Assembly: GCA_963829835.1 (NCBI GenBank) | Contig: CAWHKC010000004.1 | Span: 2,604,001 to 2,668,000, forward strand | Direction of reading: 5' to 3' | Source: Berkiella sp963829835 | Lineage (GTDB): Bacteria > Pseudomonadota > Gammaproteobacteria > Berkiellales > Berkiellaceae | Length of the DNA stretch: 64,000 nucleotides | Part shown: positions 1 to 11,044 of the stretch, piece by piece | Layout of the letters: the number at the start of each line of letters is the position of its first letter | How positions within the stretch are numbered: position 1 is the first letter of the stretch | Made by a program: the position numbers and the translations under genes | Notes under the pieces: generated by a model | Told to the model about the DNA's origin: nothing | The model's database searches: none | The model's input: the letters and a program-made list of their open reading frames with translations, nothing else

Positions 1-706
1 GAATATTACCCGTATGTAAATCTCGGTGGATAATACCCTTATTATGAAGAGTATGTAATTGTTGAAGAGTCGTTTTCGCAGCATTAGTTGAAAACAGCAT
101 GGTATCCAATGCTTCTTGACGATGGATTTCTGGATTTCTGTTTGCATCAATATTATTAATTCTTTGGTTGAAATTTGATTCTTGCTTGGCAAATTCAGCG
201 GCTGAAAATAATGGCATGATGGTCATGGATTTTTCTTGGAATGGATTTTTGGTGCTAAGGGATTGTCTTCCTATGATCTGCTGCATATCCTGTTGCATGT
301 CTTGTTCTTTTCTGATTTCTGCTTTTTTGAAAGCTGTCATGTTAGTATTGATATCGATTTTTTGGGTTTTAAGCGCTGCCCAATCACCAGTTACTAAATT
401 TTGCGTTAACTTTACCGAACCAAAAGCGCCTTTGCCTAATTCACTGCCGTGTTTGCGCCCTCTGTATAATCCATATAATTGTCCTTCTTGTGACAGCATT
501 ACAGAAAATGGCATAACAAATTTTCTGCCATGATCATCAACATAAGTGCCTTTCTTCATTTTTTTTTGATTATTTTTTGCTAGCCAATCAGTAGCTTGTT
601 TGATTTGTTTGGGATTGAGTAACATGCCATTTTGTAGATCAGACTTTGCAACTTTTTTAGTCACGATGGGAGGGGGAGCATCTTTACTTGATTTATTGAT
701 AGGCAT
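1..706 (-). CDS. Eukaryotic-like Ser/Thr protein kinase, cut by left edge
   Basis: The 235 visible residues start at the ATG at 706 and run off the left edge, so the C-terminal half of the kinase fold is missing. A glycine-rich loop (GKGAFGSV, residues 91-98), an A-x-K lysine (Lys113) and the catalytic loop HRDLHTGN (Asp229, Asn234) are all present with normal spacing. The DFG segment would lie beyond the edge. The first 85 residues are a low-complexity, Lys-rich extension. By family it transfers phosphate from ATP to Ser/Thr of proteins. In a Dot/Icm-carrying bacterium such single kinases are often translocated effectors, but that role is inferred. Confidence 0.85.
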   Translation of the reverse strand, partial: MPINKSSKDAPPPIVTKKVAKSDLQNGMLLNPKQIKQATDWLAKNNQKKMKKGTYVDDHGRKFVMPFSVMLSQEGQLYGLYRGRKHGSELGKGAFGSVKLTQNLVTGDWAALKTQKIDINTNMTAFKKAEIRKEQDMQQDMQQIIGRQSLSTKNPFQEKSMTIMPLFSAAEFAKQESNFNQRINNIDANRNPEIHRQEALDTMLFSTNAAKTTLQQLHTLHNKGIIHRDLHTGNI

Positions 707-855
707 TACGTCACCCTAAACGACGGGTATAATGACTATTCTATCAAACTAGCTTGATATGATAAAGAGTGTTTAGTGGTAGTCCATAGCGAATAAGACT
801 AAAACGGCACCTTATGTGCTCATTTGTCTTTTAGAATGAAATGAGAAAGGTTAGC

Positions 856-2220
856 TCATTTTCCTTTTTTGGCTTTGGATTTGATTGATTGTTGTTCCAA
901 AGTCAAATTGTCAAGCTGTTCAACGAGTGCTTGTACGTCGGGTTTATTATTTCTTCGTTTCCATCTTTTAAATAAGTATTGGAAAGTGACGGCAGCTTTT
1001 GTAATTTGATGAGATCGATCTTTCTGATTTTTCGCACCAATAGCTGTCCATGACATATCACCGAATTTCCCAATATCATCTTCTAACGAATTGTTTTCTT
1101 TCAGCATTGCCTCATATTTATCGTTATCTGAAAGTTTACTTTTCACGTAATGATACAAATTATTACATTTTGCGCCATATCTTTGACTCTTTTCACTGTA
1201 AGCTTGCCATCGACCTTCTGGTTCAACGATGGTCTCCTGACTTATATATCCAAAATAGCTTTGTGTTTGCACCTCAACTACTTCAAATTCTATATCTAAA
1301 CTATCTAAAAATAAAACCCTATAGGCAGCTGGGCCAGATGTATTAATGACCGTGGCACTTATCATTTCCCACTTGAGAAACTTTAATATTGCTTCATTAA
1401 AATCAGGAGGTAATAATTCCCATTGTGATTTCACAAACTCAACTGTCATAGATTGAATAAACATTCGAATGTCAAATAGAGTGATGTTTGGTTTGCTGCC
1501 AAGGTAGTTTCTTAAAATATATTTCATCATGGCATTTGGATCATGATTGTTTTTAAAACGTGGCGGTATGTCAAATATTGATTCAGGCGTAATATTGTTA
1601 TAATTTTTTAGAATTTGAGATTGAACCTTTCTCAACTCACGAATGGCAAGTGGATGTAATTCTGTTAAGTCTTCTGAAGTATAAGTAAATCCCAGAAAAT
1701 CAGTGTTCATGCTGGGATATCCAGCACTACCCATCCAGCGATGTCTATAAGTTGAAATTAACACCAATGGTGACCAAATTTTAATGGCAGGAGGTGCTTT
1801 AGAAAAATCAATTAATTCCAAATCAAATTCTGCATAATTTCCGCACCTCTGGATGATAGGTAGCAATGTTCTTGCACAATCTGATGCAGAGCCTAAGTTG
1901 CCGCCTGTTTTATTGAGAGTGTGTTCAATCTCAAGTCTTGCTAGTTCATAAATTTGTCTATCATGTTCATCCGTTAATAGCTCATCAAGGTCATTGTCAA
2001 AATCCAAGGGTGTAATCTTTAAATTGTTACAAAAAGCGTTTAATTCTGCTTTGGCGTCAGTAGATAAACATTTTGAGCTATATACCAGTGATAATTTTGC
2101 TTGTGGATTTTGAAGACGCATTTGAATAAAACGAAGTTTATTCTCATCGTTCATAAAAACATCGGGATTATCACTAAACCAAATTCTGTATAGTCTAGAA
2201 GTGTCTAAAAAATAAGGCAT
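856..2220 (-). CDS. Putative effector, TcdA/SetA-like glycosyltransferase fold
   Basis: A 454-residue protein. The N-terminal third has the layout of the DXD sugar-transferase/large clostridial toxin family: an RIWFSDNP opening near residue 12, a region resembling the helix that follows, then GGNLGSASDCAR (about 106-117) corresponding to the family N-x-A-x-SD-x-x-R block, then GNYAEFDLEL (about 127-136) where the D-x-D motif normally sits. Here the acidic motif reads E-F-D-L-E rather than D-x-D. Such enzymes attach a sugar from a nucleotide-sugar to host proteins. Assignment rests on motif order only. The C-terminus is Lys-rich (KSKAKKGK). No strong ribosome site precedes the ATG. Confidence 0.55.
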   Translation of the reverse strand: MPYFLDTSRLYRIWFSDNPDVFMNDENKLRFIQMRLQNPQAKLSLVYSSKCLSTDAKAELNAFCNNLKITPLDFDNDLDELLTDEHDRQIYELARLEIEHTLNKTGGNLGSASDCARTLLPIIQRCGNYAEFDLELIDFSKAPPAIKIWSPLVLISTYRHRWMGSAGYPSMNTDFLGFTYTSEDLTELHPLAIRELRKVQSQILKNYNNITPESIFDIPPRFKNNHDPNAMMKYILRNYLGSKPNITLFDIRMFIQSMTVEFVKSQWELLPPDFNEAILKFLKWEMISATVINTSGPAAYRVLFLDSLDIEFEVVEVQTQSYFGYISQETIVEPEGRWQAYSEKSQRYGAKCNNLYHYVKSKLSDNDKYEAMLKENNSLEDDIGKFGDMSWTAIGAKNQKDRSHQITKAAVTFQYLFKRWKRRNNKPDVQALVEQLDNLTLEQQSIKSKAKKGK

Positions 2221-2313
2221 TTTTGTATAACAGGTCTGTTCGATTGTATTGATTTAAATAGGGGCTGCCATTGTATCATGGATTTTTGTTAAGTATCCAT
2301 TTCAACTCATCAT

Positions 2314-2332
2314 TGCCAGGAATTTCCCGGCA
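2314..2332. repeat. 19-bp palindrome TGCCAGGAA-T-TTCCCGGCA
   Basis: An imperfect palindrome, arms TGCCAGGAA and TTCCCGGCA. Related copies lie at 2461-2478 and 3918-3936, flanking the ankyrin genes. It could be an operator or a small transcript hairpin. Confidence 0.5.
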
Positions 2333-2460
2333 CAGCTGAAGTTGAAATTACCGCTGGTATAAACATCTGCCTTTGGTACCTTTTCATCACTGAATACATA
2401 AATTAATCCACTATTTCCTCTTGTCGAGTTTCCATGGCAGCTAGTCGTATTTTGGTCGTA

Positions 2461-2478
2461 TTCAGGAATTTCCTGGCA
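2461..2478. repeat. Second copy of the AGGAATTTCC palindrome
   Basis: Reads TTCAGGAATTTCCTGGCA, with the same core as the palindrome at 2314. It lies about 80 bp upstream of the ankyrin gene start. Confidence 0.45.
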
Positions 2479-2554
2479 TATTTCCAAACTACAATTAAAT
2501 AAACTCTTTCGATTGATTGGTATTATTACCATTTTTATTGAGAGGGCAATTATA

Positions 2555-3370
2555 ATGGCAAAGCGTGGTCCATTAAGTGAAGTTAAAGATTTACCGGAGC
2601 AAAGTAGTCCTAAAAGAATATCACCTCCGACTTATGACGAATTTCTTCAATCTTGCGAAAATGGGAATATAGAAGAAGTTGGGTATGCCATCGAATACCT
2701 TACCCCAGAAGTTATTGTATCAAACGAAAATAGAGCATTTCGCTGGGCGGTGAGAAATGGTCATCTTGCAGTAGTAAATCGTTTGCTTGAGATTAATGCA
2801 GTTAAAGAAGATGCCGCAGCAAAGGAAAATGATGCGCTAAGCTGGGCGATCGGAAATAACCATCTCTATTTGGTGATTCGTTTACTTGAGGTCGAGACGG
2901 TTAGAAATTCTGCAGCAGCATGTAAAAACTATTTTCTACGCGATGCGGCCTCACATGGTTATCTTGCTATTTTGAATCGTTTGCTTGAAATTGATACTGT
3001 TAGAGATAATGCAAGTATAAATAATAATGCTCCTCTATGTTGGGCGGCCTACCATGGTCATCTTGCTGTAGTTAATCGTTTACTTGAAATTGATGTGGTT
3101 AGAAATAATGCAGTAGCAAGTAATAACGCTGCGCTAAGATGGGCCATTCAAAATGGCCATCTTGCTGTGGTGAAGTGTTTACTCAAAGTAGAAGTCGTAA
3201 GAATAGAAGCAATCAGGTATTTGAAGCTAAATTTTGGTGCTGACGAAAATGTAGACCAACAAATTAATATCTTGATTAATCGTTTTGCAGAGCAAAATCC
3301 AAAGCTGATGAAAAGCATTCGAAATGAAGACATGGACAACCAAATGCGCTATTGCGAAAACCTCCAATAG
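2555..3370 (+). CDS. Ankyrin-repeat protein, C-terminus frameshifted
   Basis: The ATG at 2555 is preferred over the one at 2513 because GAGAGGG lies just upstream. The product of 271 residues has five to six ankyrin repeats of about 34 residues, recognisable by recurring N-G-H-L-A-V-V-N-R-L-L-E units between residues 55 and 220. It would be a protein-binding scaffold, plausibly a Dot/Icm effector (inference). The open frame ends at 3370, but the -1 frame continues with protein-like sequence to a stop at 3468, ending TKRQKLQ. Restoring one C in the CC at 3340-3341 joins the two, so the true or ancestral gene probably ended at 3468. Confidence 0.8.
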   Translation: MAKRGPLSEVKDLPEQSSPKRISPPTYDEFLQSCENGNIEEVGYAIEYLTPEVIVSNENRAFRWAVRNGHLAVVNRLLEINAVKEDAAAKENDALSWAIGNNHLYLVIRLLEVETVRNSAAACKNYFLRDAASHGYLAILNRLLEIDTVRDNASINNNAPLCWAAYHGHLAVVNRLLEIDVVRNNAVASNNAALRWAIQNGHLAVVKCLLKVEVVRIEAIRYLKLNFGADENVDQQINILINRFAEQNPKLMKSIRNEDMDNQMRYCENLQ

Positions 3371-3468
3371 ATATCGTAAGATTGATTGCAAAGATGGTTC
3401 AGGCTAGTCCACCGCCTCTCGTTATTCAATCTGATGATTTGTTAACGAAGAGGCAGAAATTGCAATAG
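3340..3468 (+). pseudogene. Out-of-frame C-terminal tail of the ankyrin gene
   Basis: Read from 3340 in the -1 frame this gives PNALLRKPPIDIVRLIAKMV followed by about 20 more residues, ending KRQKLQ and TAG at 3466-3468. The amphipathic helix and basic end look like a genuine protein terminus. A single-base C deletion next to 3340, or a sequencing error there, would explain the split. Confidence 0.6.
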
Positions 3469-3488
3469 GTTAGGTAAGTTCGAGCTTT

Positions 3489-3788
3489 CTACTTAAACTT
3501 CTTTCCAGAAGTATTCAGATAACCCATTGGTGCCGCTTCACGCAATGCTGCGTTATTATCGAAACTATCCAATTTAAGGAAATGACCTTCTGTCGGAATG
3601 TTTAAATGACTTGGTCTGGCCGCTTCACGCAATGCTGCATTATTATTATCAAGGAAAGGTCCATTCATAATACTTAAATGACCTGGTCTGGCCGCTTCAC
3701 GGCATGCATCATGTAAAGAATTAGTAGCTTGAGTTGTATGATTATATAAAGGGGTCAATTGATTGTTATTGGGGCCGTTACCAGACAT
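3489..3788 (-). CDS. Short protein of truncated ankyrin-like units
   Basis: A 99-residue frame from the ATG at 3788, preceded by GAGGAC as a ribosome site. It contains three copies of a shortened motif (N-N-A-A-L-R-E-A-A-x-x-x-H/Y-L, and a variant C-R-E-A-A-R-P-G-H-L) matching the first helix of the ankyrin repeats in the neighbouring gene, but without the second helix (VVNRLLE). It is either a degenerate ankyrin gene collapsed by internal deletions or a small translated relic. It probably cannot form a normal ankyrin stack. Confidence 0.45.
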   Translation of the reverse strand: MSGNGPNNNQLTPLYNHTTQATNSLHDACREAARPGHLSIMNGPFLDNNNAALREAARPSHLNIPTEGHFLKLDSFDNNAALREAAPMGYLNTSGKKFK

Positions 3789-3917
3789 TGTTGAGTCCTC
3801 ATTTAAGCTTCAAATGATATATGTACATATTAAACATGCTAACTTTGCAAAGCAACGTAAGAACGATATATGGCAGGAATTTTGGTATAGAACGTAGGCA
3901 TCATAAAAACTCCTCCT

Positions 3918-3936
3918 TGCCATGAATTTCCTGGCA
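3918..3936. repeat. Third copy of palindrome, followed by T-tract
   Basis: TGCCATGAATTTCCTGGCA followed directly by six T on the plus strand, so it could also act as a terminator-like hairpin. It shares its core with 2314 and 2461. Confidence 0.45.
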
Positions 3937-4022
3937 TTTTTTCTTGTTTTAATTTGGTAAACTTCCCTAAGTTATAAATACTTTATATCTCTTAATATAC
4001 ACACATTTTGGAAGTACATACG

Positions 4023-4646
4023 ATGCTAGATCAATTTAAAAATGCTAGAAGAAGTAATGAATTATCAGAAAGGGCGGTGGAGACTGTTGAAAATTTGGCA
4101 CAGGAAGCGCTTCTACAAGAGGCCATAGGAAAAGTCAAAGCGTTATTTATGGACTCCTTCACTAAAAATGTTAACGCTCTCGCTGAGCAAAAAGTGCTAA
4201 ATTTACTTTTTTCAAATATGTTCCAAATTGATTTTGTTTGGACTAAATATCACTTTGTAGATGTAGAATATGATGCAGAAAAAAAACATTATAAAGTTTG
4301 GATAAACTTTAGTAAGGTGTTTCTTGATAATGCTCCTCATTTTCAACAAAAAATCATGACAGAAAAACAATTATTCTCCTTAGCAAAGGCTTATGATCTG
4401 GGTCTGCATTTAGGCGCTCGTATTAGCTTTGCAGGACCAGAAAGAGCTGAAAAAAAATATTTAATATTTAATTCACCAGAGGATTTAGCAAAAGCCATGC
4501 ATGCGCTTGATTCTTGGACTGAATTAAAATGTTATAGAAAGTCAAATTATCCGAATTGTATGGAAATACATTCAGAGGTCCAAAAATTACTTGAAGAATG
4601 TGACGGTCAAATTCAAAAAGAAGAGAAACTCAGTCCAAGGAAATAA
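4023..4646 (+). CDS. Hypothetical protein
   Basis: 207 residues from the ATG at 4023, chosen because GGAAG lies eight bases upstream; an in-frame TTG at 4008 is less likely. I do not recognise a family. The N-terminal 60 residues are predicted helical and charged. The middle has alternating beta-like sequence (VDVEYDAEKKHYKVWINFSK) and the end is Lys/Glu-rich. There is no signal peptide or membrane segment. Its position among effector-like genes and its lack of relatives suggest an accessory or effector role, which is only a guess. Confidence 0.6.
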   Translation: MLDQFKNARRSNELSERAVETVENLAQEALLQEAIGKVKALFMDSFTKNVNALAEQKVLNLLFSNMFQIDFVWTKYHFVDVEYDAEKKHYKVWINFSKVFLDNAPHFQQKIMTEKQLFSLAKAYDLGLHLGARISFAGPERAEKKYLIFNSPEDLAKAMHALDSWTELKCYRKSNYPNCMEIHSEVQKLLEECDGQIQKEEKLSPRK

Positions 4647-4958
4647 TTTAATTTCTTGGCGTGTGATTCGTTAATTTGTCACCGCCAACAACTCTTTGGT
4701 CACATATCGCTGCAGCCGAATTAATCTCTTTATTCAATTATGCATAACTTTTAAATTTCAGTTAAGTTTATGTCTTTGATATATGTTTAATTTTTTTTTG
4801 CTATTTTTCCACTTAAAATTTTGTATAATTTCTTAAAAAAAATTCTTGCGTTCAATTTTATATTTTGTAACAATATTCAAAGGAGCTTAAAAAACGTTTT
4901 CGCATGCTTCGTGTGAAATAACAAATTAGTTATTGTTTAGCAGTATAAGAACTAAATC
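4647..4958. other. AT-rich intergenic region with a letS fragment
   Basis: 312 bp without a gene. Its first third carries the decayed letS 3' end copy (4671-4737). The remainder is very AT-rich, with runs of T and A, ending in the upstream region of the nuclease-like gene. Confidence 0.6.
4671..4737 (-). pseudogene. Decayed duplicate of the letS 3' end
   Basis: This stretch matches 5934-6006, the last roughly 24 codons of letS plus its stop, at roughly 80% by eye. The block GTCACCGCCAACAACTCTTT is identical, and ATCTCTTTATTCAA is shared further on. It contains small deletions and has no continuing reading frame. It lies on the far side of the PD-(D/E)XK gene from the real letS end. Confidence 0.75.
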
Positions 4959-5915
4959 ATGATGAGATCGAAATTTGATACGCCATGGAAACTGGTGTTA
5001 GAGCGTTTTTTTAAAGATCTAATGGCTTTTTTGTTGCCTCATATCTCAACAGAAATAGATTGGACAAAACACCATGAATTTTTAGATAAAGAATTATTAG
5101 CTATTCAGAAAAATACAAAAGTAGGGAATAAACTTGCCGATAAATTAATTAAGGTTTTTACCAAAAACGGTGAAGAAGCCTGGGTAATTGTGCATGTTGA
5201 AGTGCAGGGTTCTCGAGAATCCGATTTTGCTGAAAGAATGTGGCAATACTATTATCGCATATATGATAAGTACCGAATGCCGTTGATGAGCGTCGCAATA
5301 TTAACCGATAAAAGCCAGCATTGGCGACCAAATAGTTATCATAGAAAATTGTGGGGCTGTCAGTTGGTATTGGAATTTCCAATAGTAAAATTGATTGACT
5401 TTAGGGCTAAAGTGGATAAATTGGAGTATAACAATAATCCAATTGCCATAGTCATTGAGGCACACTTAGTAGCTCTAAAAACATGTGGCAATGCAAATCT
5501 TAGGTTGGACAACAAGCTTAATCTTGTTAAGAAGTTGTATCCCTTAGGGTATACTAAGGATGATATAAGAACATTATATGCATTCATCGATTATGCACTT
5601 AATTTGCCAATAGAATTAGAGGGAAAATTTATGGAAAATATGATCCAACATGAAGAAGAGATTAGTATGCCATATATCACCAGCGCTGAACGATTAGGAA
5701 GAGAAGCCGGTATCAAGCTAGGAAAACAAGATGGCGGTCGTCAAATTCTACATCTGCTCCTTGAAAAAAAATTTGGCACACTTAGCGTCGAAGTAATTGA
5801 ATATCTCGATAAAGCCAATTTAGAACAACTTGAACAAATGACAAGTGCTTTTTTAGAAGCTAAGAACATTGAAGATATGATTCATCAATTGAAATGCATT
5901 TCTTCAAGCCTATAG
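4959..5915 (+). CDS. PD-(D/E)XK nuclease family protein (Rpn/transposase-like)
   Basis: 318 residues (or 317 from the second ATG) resembling the recombination-promoting nuclease/putative transposase family. A conserved acidic region (FLDKELLAIQ, about 45) is followed by VHVEVQGSRE (about 82), the E-x-Q variant of the nuclease core, then FAERMWQYYYRIYDKY, typical of this family. The C-terminal part has helical GREAGIKLGKQDGG and a coiled-coil-like tail. Relatives are linked to DNA breakage and recA-independent recombination. The gene lies between the true and decayed letS 3' ends, consistent with arrival by insertion. Confidence 0.75.
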   Translation: MMRSKFDTPWKLVLERFFKDLMAFLLPHISTEIDWTKHHEFLDKELLAIQKNTKVGNKLADKLIKVFTKNGEEAWVIVHVEVQGSRESDFAERMWQYYYRIYDKYRMPLMSVAILTDKSQHWRPNSYHRKLWGCQLVLEFPIVKLIDFRAKVDKLEYNNNPIAIVIEAHLVALKTCGNANLRLDNKLNLVKKLYPLGYTKDDIRTLYAFIDYALNLPIELEGKFMENMIQHEEEISMPYITSAERLGREAGIKLGKQDGGRQILHLLLEKKFGTLSVEVIEYLDKANLEQLEQMTSAFLEAKNIEDMIHQLKCISSSL

Positions 5916-5932
5916 GTTAGGGAGAGCTTAAA

Positions 5933-8774
<2,842 letters not shown>

Positions 8775-8782
<8 letters not shown>

Positions 8783-9743
8783 CGTTTTTTTCCATATTTT
8801 CGATAGCGTTTTTTAATGCCGTTTCACTTTCAACTGCTAGCCCTAAAGAACGTGCAACTTGGTAATTGACAGCAATTGCAAAGTCTTTTGGGTACTGTGG
8901 CGTTTTGAGTTTTTTATCTTTGGTTGCCAGTATTTGTAAAATTTGAGCCGCTGTTTGATCAGCTAATTGTTTTGTTGTGGAGTAAACGGCAGCAAGTGCA
9001 CCATTATTGACGTAGGTTCTAGAGTAACCAATTAAGGGAACACGCTTATGAAACGCGGTAAGCAACATACCACGGGTAGTTTTCGTATTGTAGATTCGGT
9101 TATCAGGTATAGCTAAGACAATTTTAGCTTCATCAAGTAAAGCGTCTAATACAGCAACAGGATTTTCAAATTTATTGACATAAACAGTGATCAGCTCAAG
9201 TTTCTTTTTTTGTGAAAGCGCTTGCAAGGAATCCTGTTCAACATGAGAATTTGGTCCTAAGAGGATCCCTATGGCATTGAGTTCCTGCGTTGGCATGAGA
9301 CATTGTAATAAATGTAATTGTCGTTCCAGAGGTTGATCTAAATAAATGGCTGATATGGGATGCTCTGGATCATTTATGTGCTTGCCACTGGTTTTTAATA
9401 ATGTTTGAAAGGTCGTTTTGCGTATCAAAACGCTTAATATAGGTGTCTTGGTATTTTTTTTAAGCGCCATTGCCAAGGCTTCTGAGCCAATTGTCACAAT
9501 AAGGCAGCTTTCTTTAAATTGTTCACTAATATTAGTGCCCTGCACATTATCGGCTATGACATGAATTAACTTAGGTTGTGGCCGTGGTTGAGCGTATAGG
9601 GCAGCTTCTATTCGATGAACCATGCCAAAGTGGCTATTGCTCGAAACGAGCATAATGGTTGAGCAGGCGCAGACGCACGAATGCCATAGCTGCAGTGCAG
9701 CGAAAAGAGTAAGATATAACAATCGTGAGCTGATGCTTGGCAT
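8775..9743 (-). CDS. ABC transporter substrate-binding protein family
   Basis: 322 residues with an N-terminal signal sequence (hydrophobic to about residue 26). It has the ordered segments of the ABC_sub_bind family: an I-V-T-I-G-S-E-A-L block near 87, a variable hinge, IGILLGPNS near 180 and a late VPLIGYSRTYVNNGALAAV block. It should sit in the periplasm. No permease or ATPase gene is adjacent. Instead it overlaps letS by eight bases, so it may serve as a periplasmic input to the sensor kinase rather than for transport. That link is inferred from the operon only. Confidence 0.75.
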
Positions 9744-9860
9744 TCTGGTCTTATACCGCTGACAGACAATATTCGCAAGAACTCATGGTAAATAAATTGT
9801 TGGATGCTAAACTAATGATGTTTAGTCGCTAAATTTTTGAATTTTTAGAAGGAGTCTGAG

Positions 9861-10145
9861 GTGGGAAAAGAAAATATAATTATGTTAGCTGCCTTAGCAA
9901 TGATTGGGATGATAGGGATCCAAGGTTGCAAATGGAACGATGATTTTAGATCACGCGAACAGCCATCCTATCTACAGCAACCACAATATTTAGTTCCGCC
10001 CCCTAGTCCGACATTGAATGTCGAATCAGAAGATTATCAAGGTGATGATACGAACGAAACGGCTGAGATAGAGAACGCGCCGATGCCAGCAATAGATGCC
10101 TTGTCGCCAATTCCTGAGATAAGAGAATATCCGCCTGGGTTATAA
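9861..10145 (+). CDS. Small putative lipoprotein
   Basis: 94 residues starting at a GTG, with AAGGAG six bases upstream. The N-terminus is a short lipoprotein signal with Cys23 in the box IQGC. The mature part is acidic and Pro-rich (LVPPPSPT, IREYPPGL) with no recognisable domain. It is divergent from the substrate-binding protein gene, with about 117 bp between them. Confidence 0.6.
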   Translation: MGKENIIMLAALAMIGMIGIQGCKWNDDFRSREQPSYLQQPQYLVPPPSPTLNVESEDYQGDDTNETAEIENAPMPAIDALSPIPEIREYPPGL

Positions 10146-10176
10146 CCCCCACCCATCCAACTTACCGCGGCTCTAA

Positions 10177-10245
10177 ACTTCTACTTACCGCGGCTTGTCC
10201 GCGGTATCCATGGATGCCGCGAACAAGTCGCGGCACGTAGGAAGT
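10177..10245. repeat. GC-rich palindrome centred on CCATGG
   Basis: About 32-base arms, from ACTTCTACTTACCGCGG to its near-complement ending CGGCACGTAGGAAGT, with about 26 of 32 positions pairing. It is markedly GC-richer than its surroundings. It lies between convergent genes, so it could terminate both. It looks like a dispersed repeat element. Confidence 0.65.
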
Positions 10246-10287
10246 AGGGGGTCGCGGCACGTAGGAAGTAGGGGCTCCGGCACGTAG
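10227..10287. repeat. 24-bp tandem repeat, 2.5 copies
   Basis: Positions 10227-10250 and 10251-10274 are identical 24-mers (GTCGCGGCACGTAGGAAGTA plus GGGG), followed by a partial third unit to 10287. The first unit is the right arm of the palindrome, so the end of the element has been duplicated in tandem. Confidence 0.8.
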
Positions 10288-10293
10288 CATGAA

Positions 10294-10974
10294 TTATTTC
10301 TGAACAGTCCCACCTTTCACTTTACCTTCGATGGTAGAGGTTGCATCTTGTTCAACAACGCCTTTACCGGATTCAAAAGTAATGTTTCCGGAGACTTTGG
10401 TGCCCTTTAGCTTAATGGTCTGAACGGGATCGGTACTGCTTTTTTGAACGGTGATATCTTGGAGATTGCAGTTTTCAAATTCTGCATCAGTACTTTTCAT
10501 GGTGACCATTTTAGCAAAATTGGAATCTTTCGCGCTGAGGTGTCCATTAACATTTAAGGTGTTATCGAATTTAGAATGATCTAATTCAACTTTGCCATTG
10601 ATAACTGCTTTGCCTGCTGTAGAAACATCTTTAAATTTAACGCCGCCATTGATGGTGAGGTCGTTAAAAGAGCTACTTTTTGCATCAATATTGCCGTTCA
10701 CAATGGTGTCTTTATTGAAGTTTGAATCAACCGCTTCTAAGAAACCATTAACAAGTGTGGAATCAGTGACTTTGATTTTCTTAACAAGTAATTTACCTGA
10801 GTGATGTAGATTCTTAACTTCTACAGCTGTCATGCCAGTATTGCCAAATTGCATATTGGTCGATGCTGCAGGAGTGGTGGAGGCTTCTTTATTAGCAGAA
10901 GCGAGTAGTGCAGGTGACCAAGCTGTCATTGTAACTAACAAACTTAATGTCACTGGTAATACTTTTTTTAACAT
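10294..10974 (-). CDS. Exported beta-repeat (bactofilin-like) protein
   Basis: 226 residues with a clear signal peptide (about 1-26, ending LLASA). The mature part repeats a short unit of about 20 residues: V-N-G-x-L/I-x-A-x-x-S-x-F followed by a T-I/V-N-G strand. This is the pattern of right-handed beta-helix or bactofilin-like solenoids. The predicted location is periplasm or cell surface. There is no enzymatic motif. It stands alone, with no operon partner, between the GC-rich repeat and an NSS transporter gene. Confidence 0.7.
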   Translation of the reverse strand: MLKKVLPVTLSLLVTMTAWSPALLASANKEASTTPAASTNMQFGNTGMTAVEVKNLHHSGKLLVKKIKVTDSTLVNGFLEAVDSNFNKDTIVNGNIDAKSSSFNDLTINGGVKFKDVSTAGKAVINGKVELDHSKFDNTLNVNGHLSAKDSNFAKMVTMKSTDAEFENCNLQDITVQKSSTDPVQTIKLKGTKVSGNITFESGKGVVEQDATSTIEGKVKGGTVQK

Positions 10975-11044
10975 AATGATCCCTTATGTTGTTAAAAGAA
11001 GTGAGAAAACATTACTTTCAACATAATGATTCTTGTTGCCAATG

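Larger units (their letters stand above)
2221..2554. other. Intergenic region, 334 bp
   Basis: A gap between the divergent glycosyltransferase-like gene and the ankyrin gene. It contains two of the three palindromes described separately, at 2314-2332 and 2461-2478. A 76-codon minus-strand frame inside it (2302-2532) has no ribosome site or family features and I do not call it. Promoters for both flanking genes must lie here, but I see no convincing -35/-10 pair. Confidence 0.5.

Noticed and set aside
168..533. Plus-strand 121-codon frame
   Set aside because: Antisense of the protein kinase gene, which has clear kinase motifs on the minus strand.
2302..2532. Minus-strand 76-codon frame
   Set aside because: No ribosome site, odd composition, spans the palindromes. 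Treated as intergenic.
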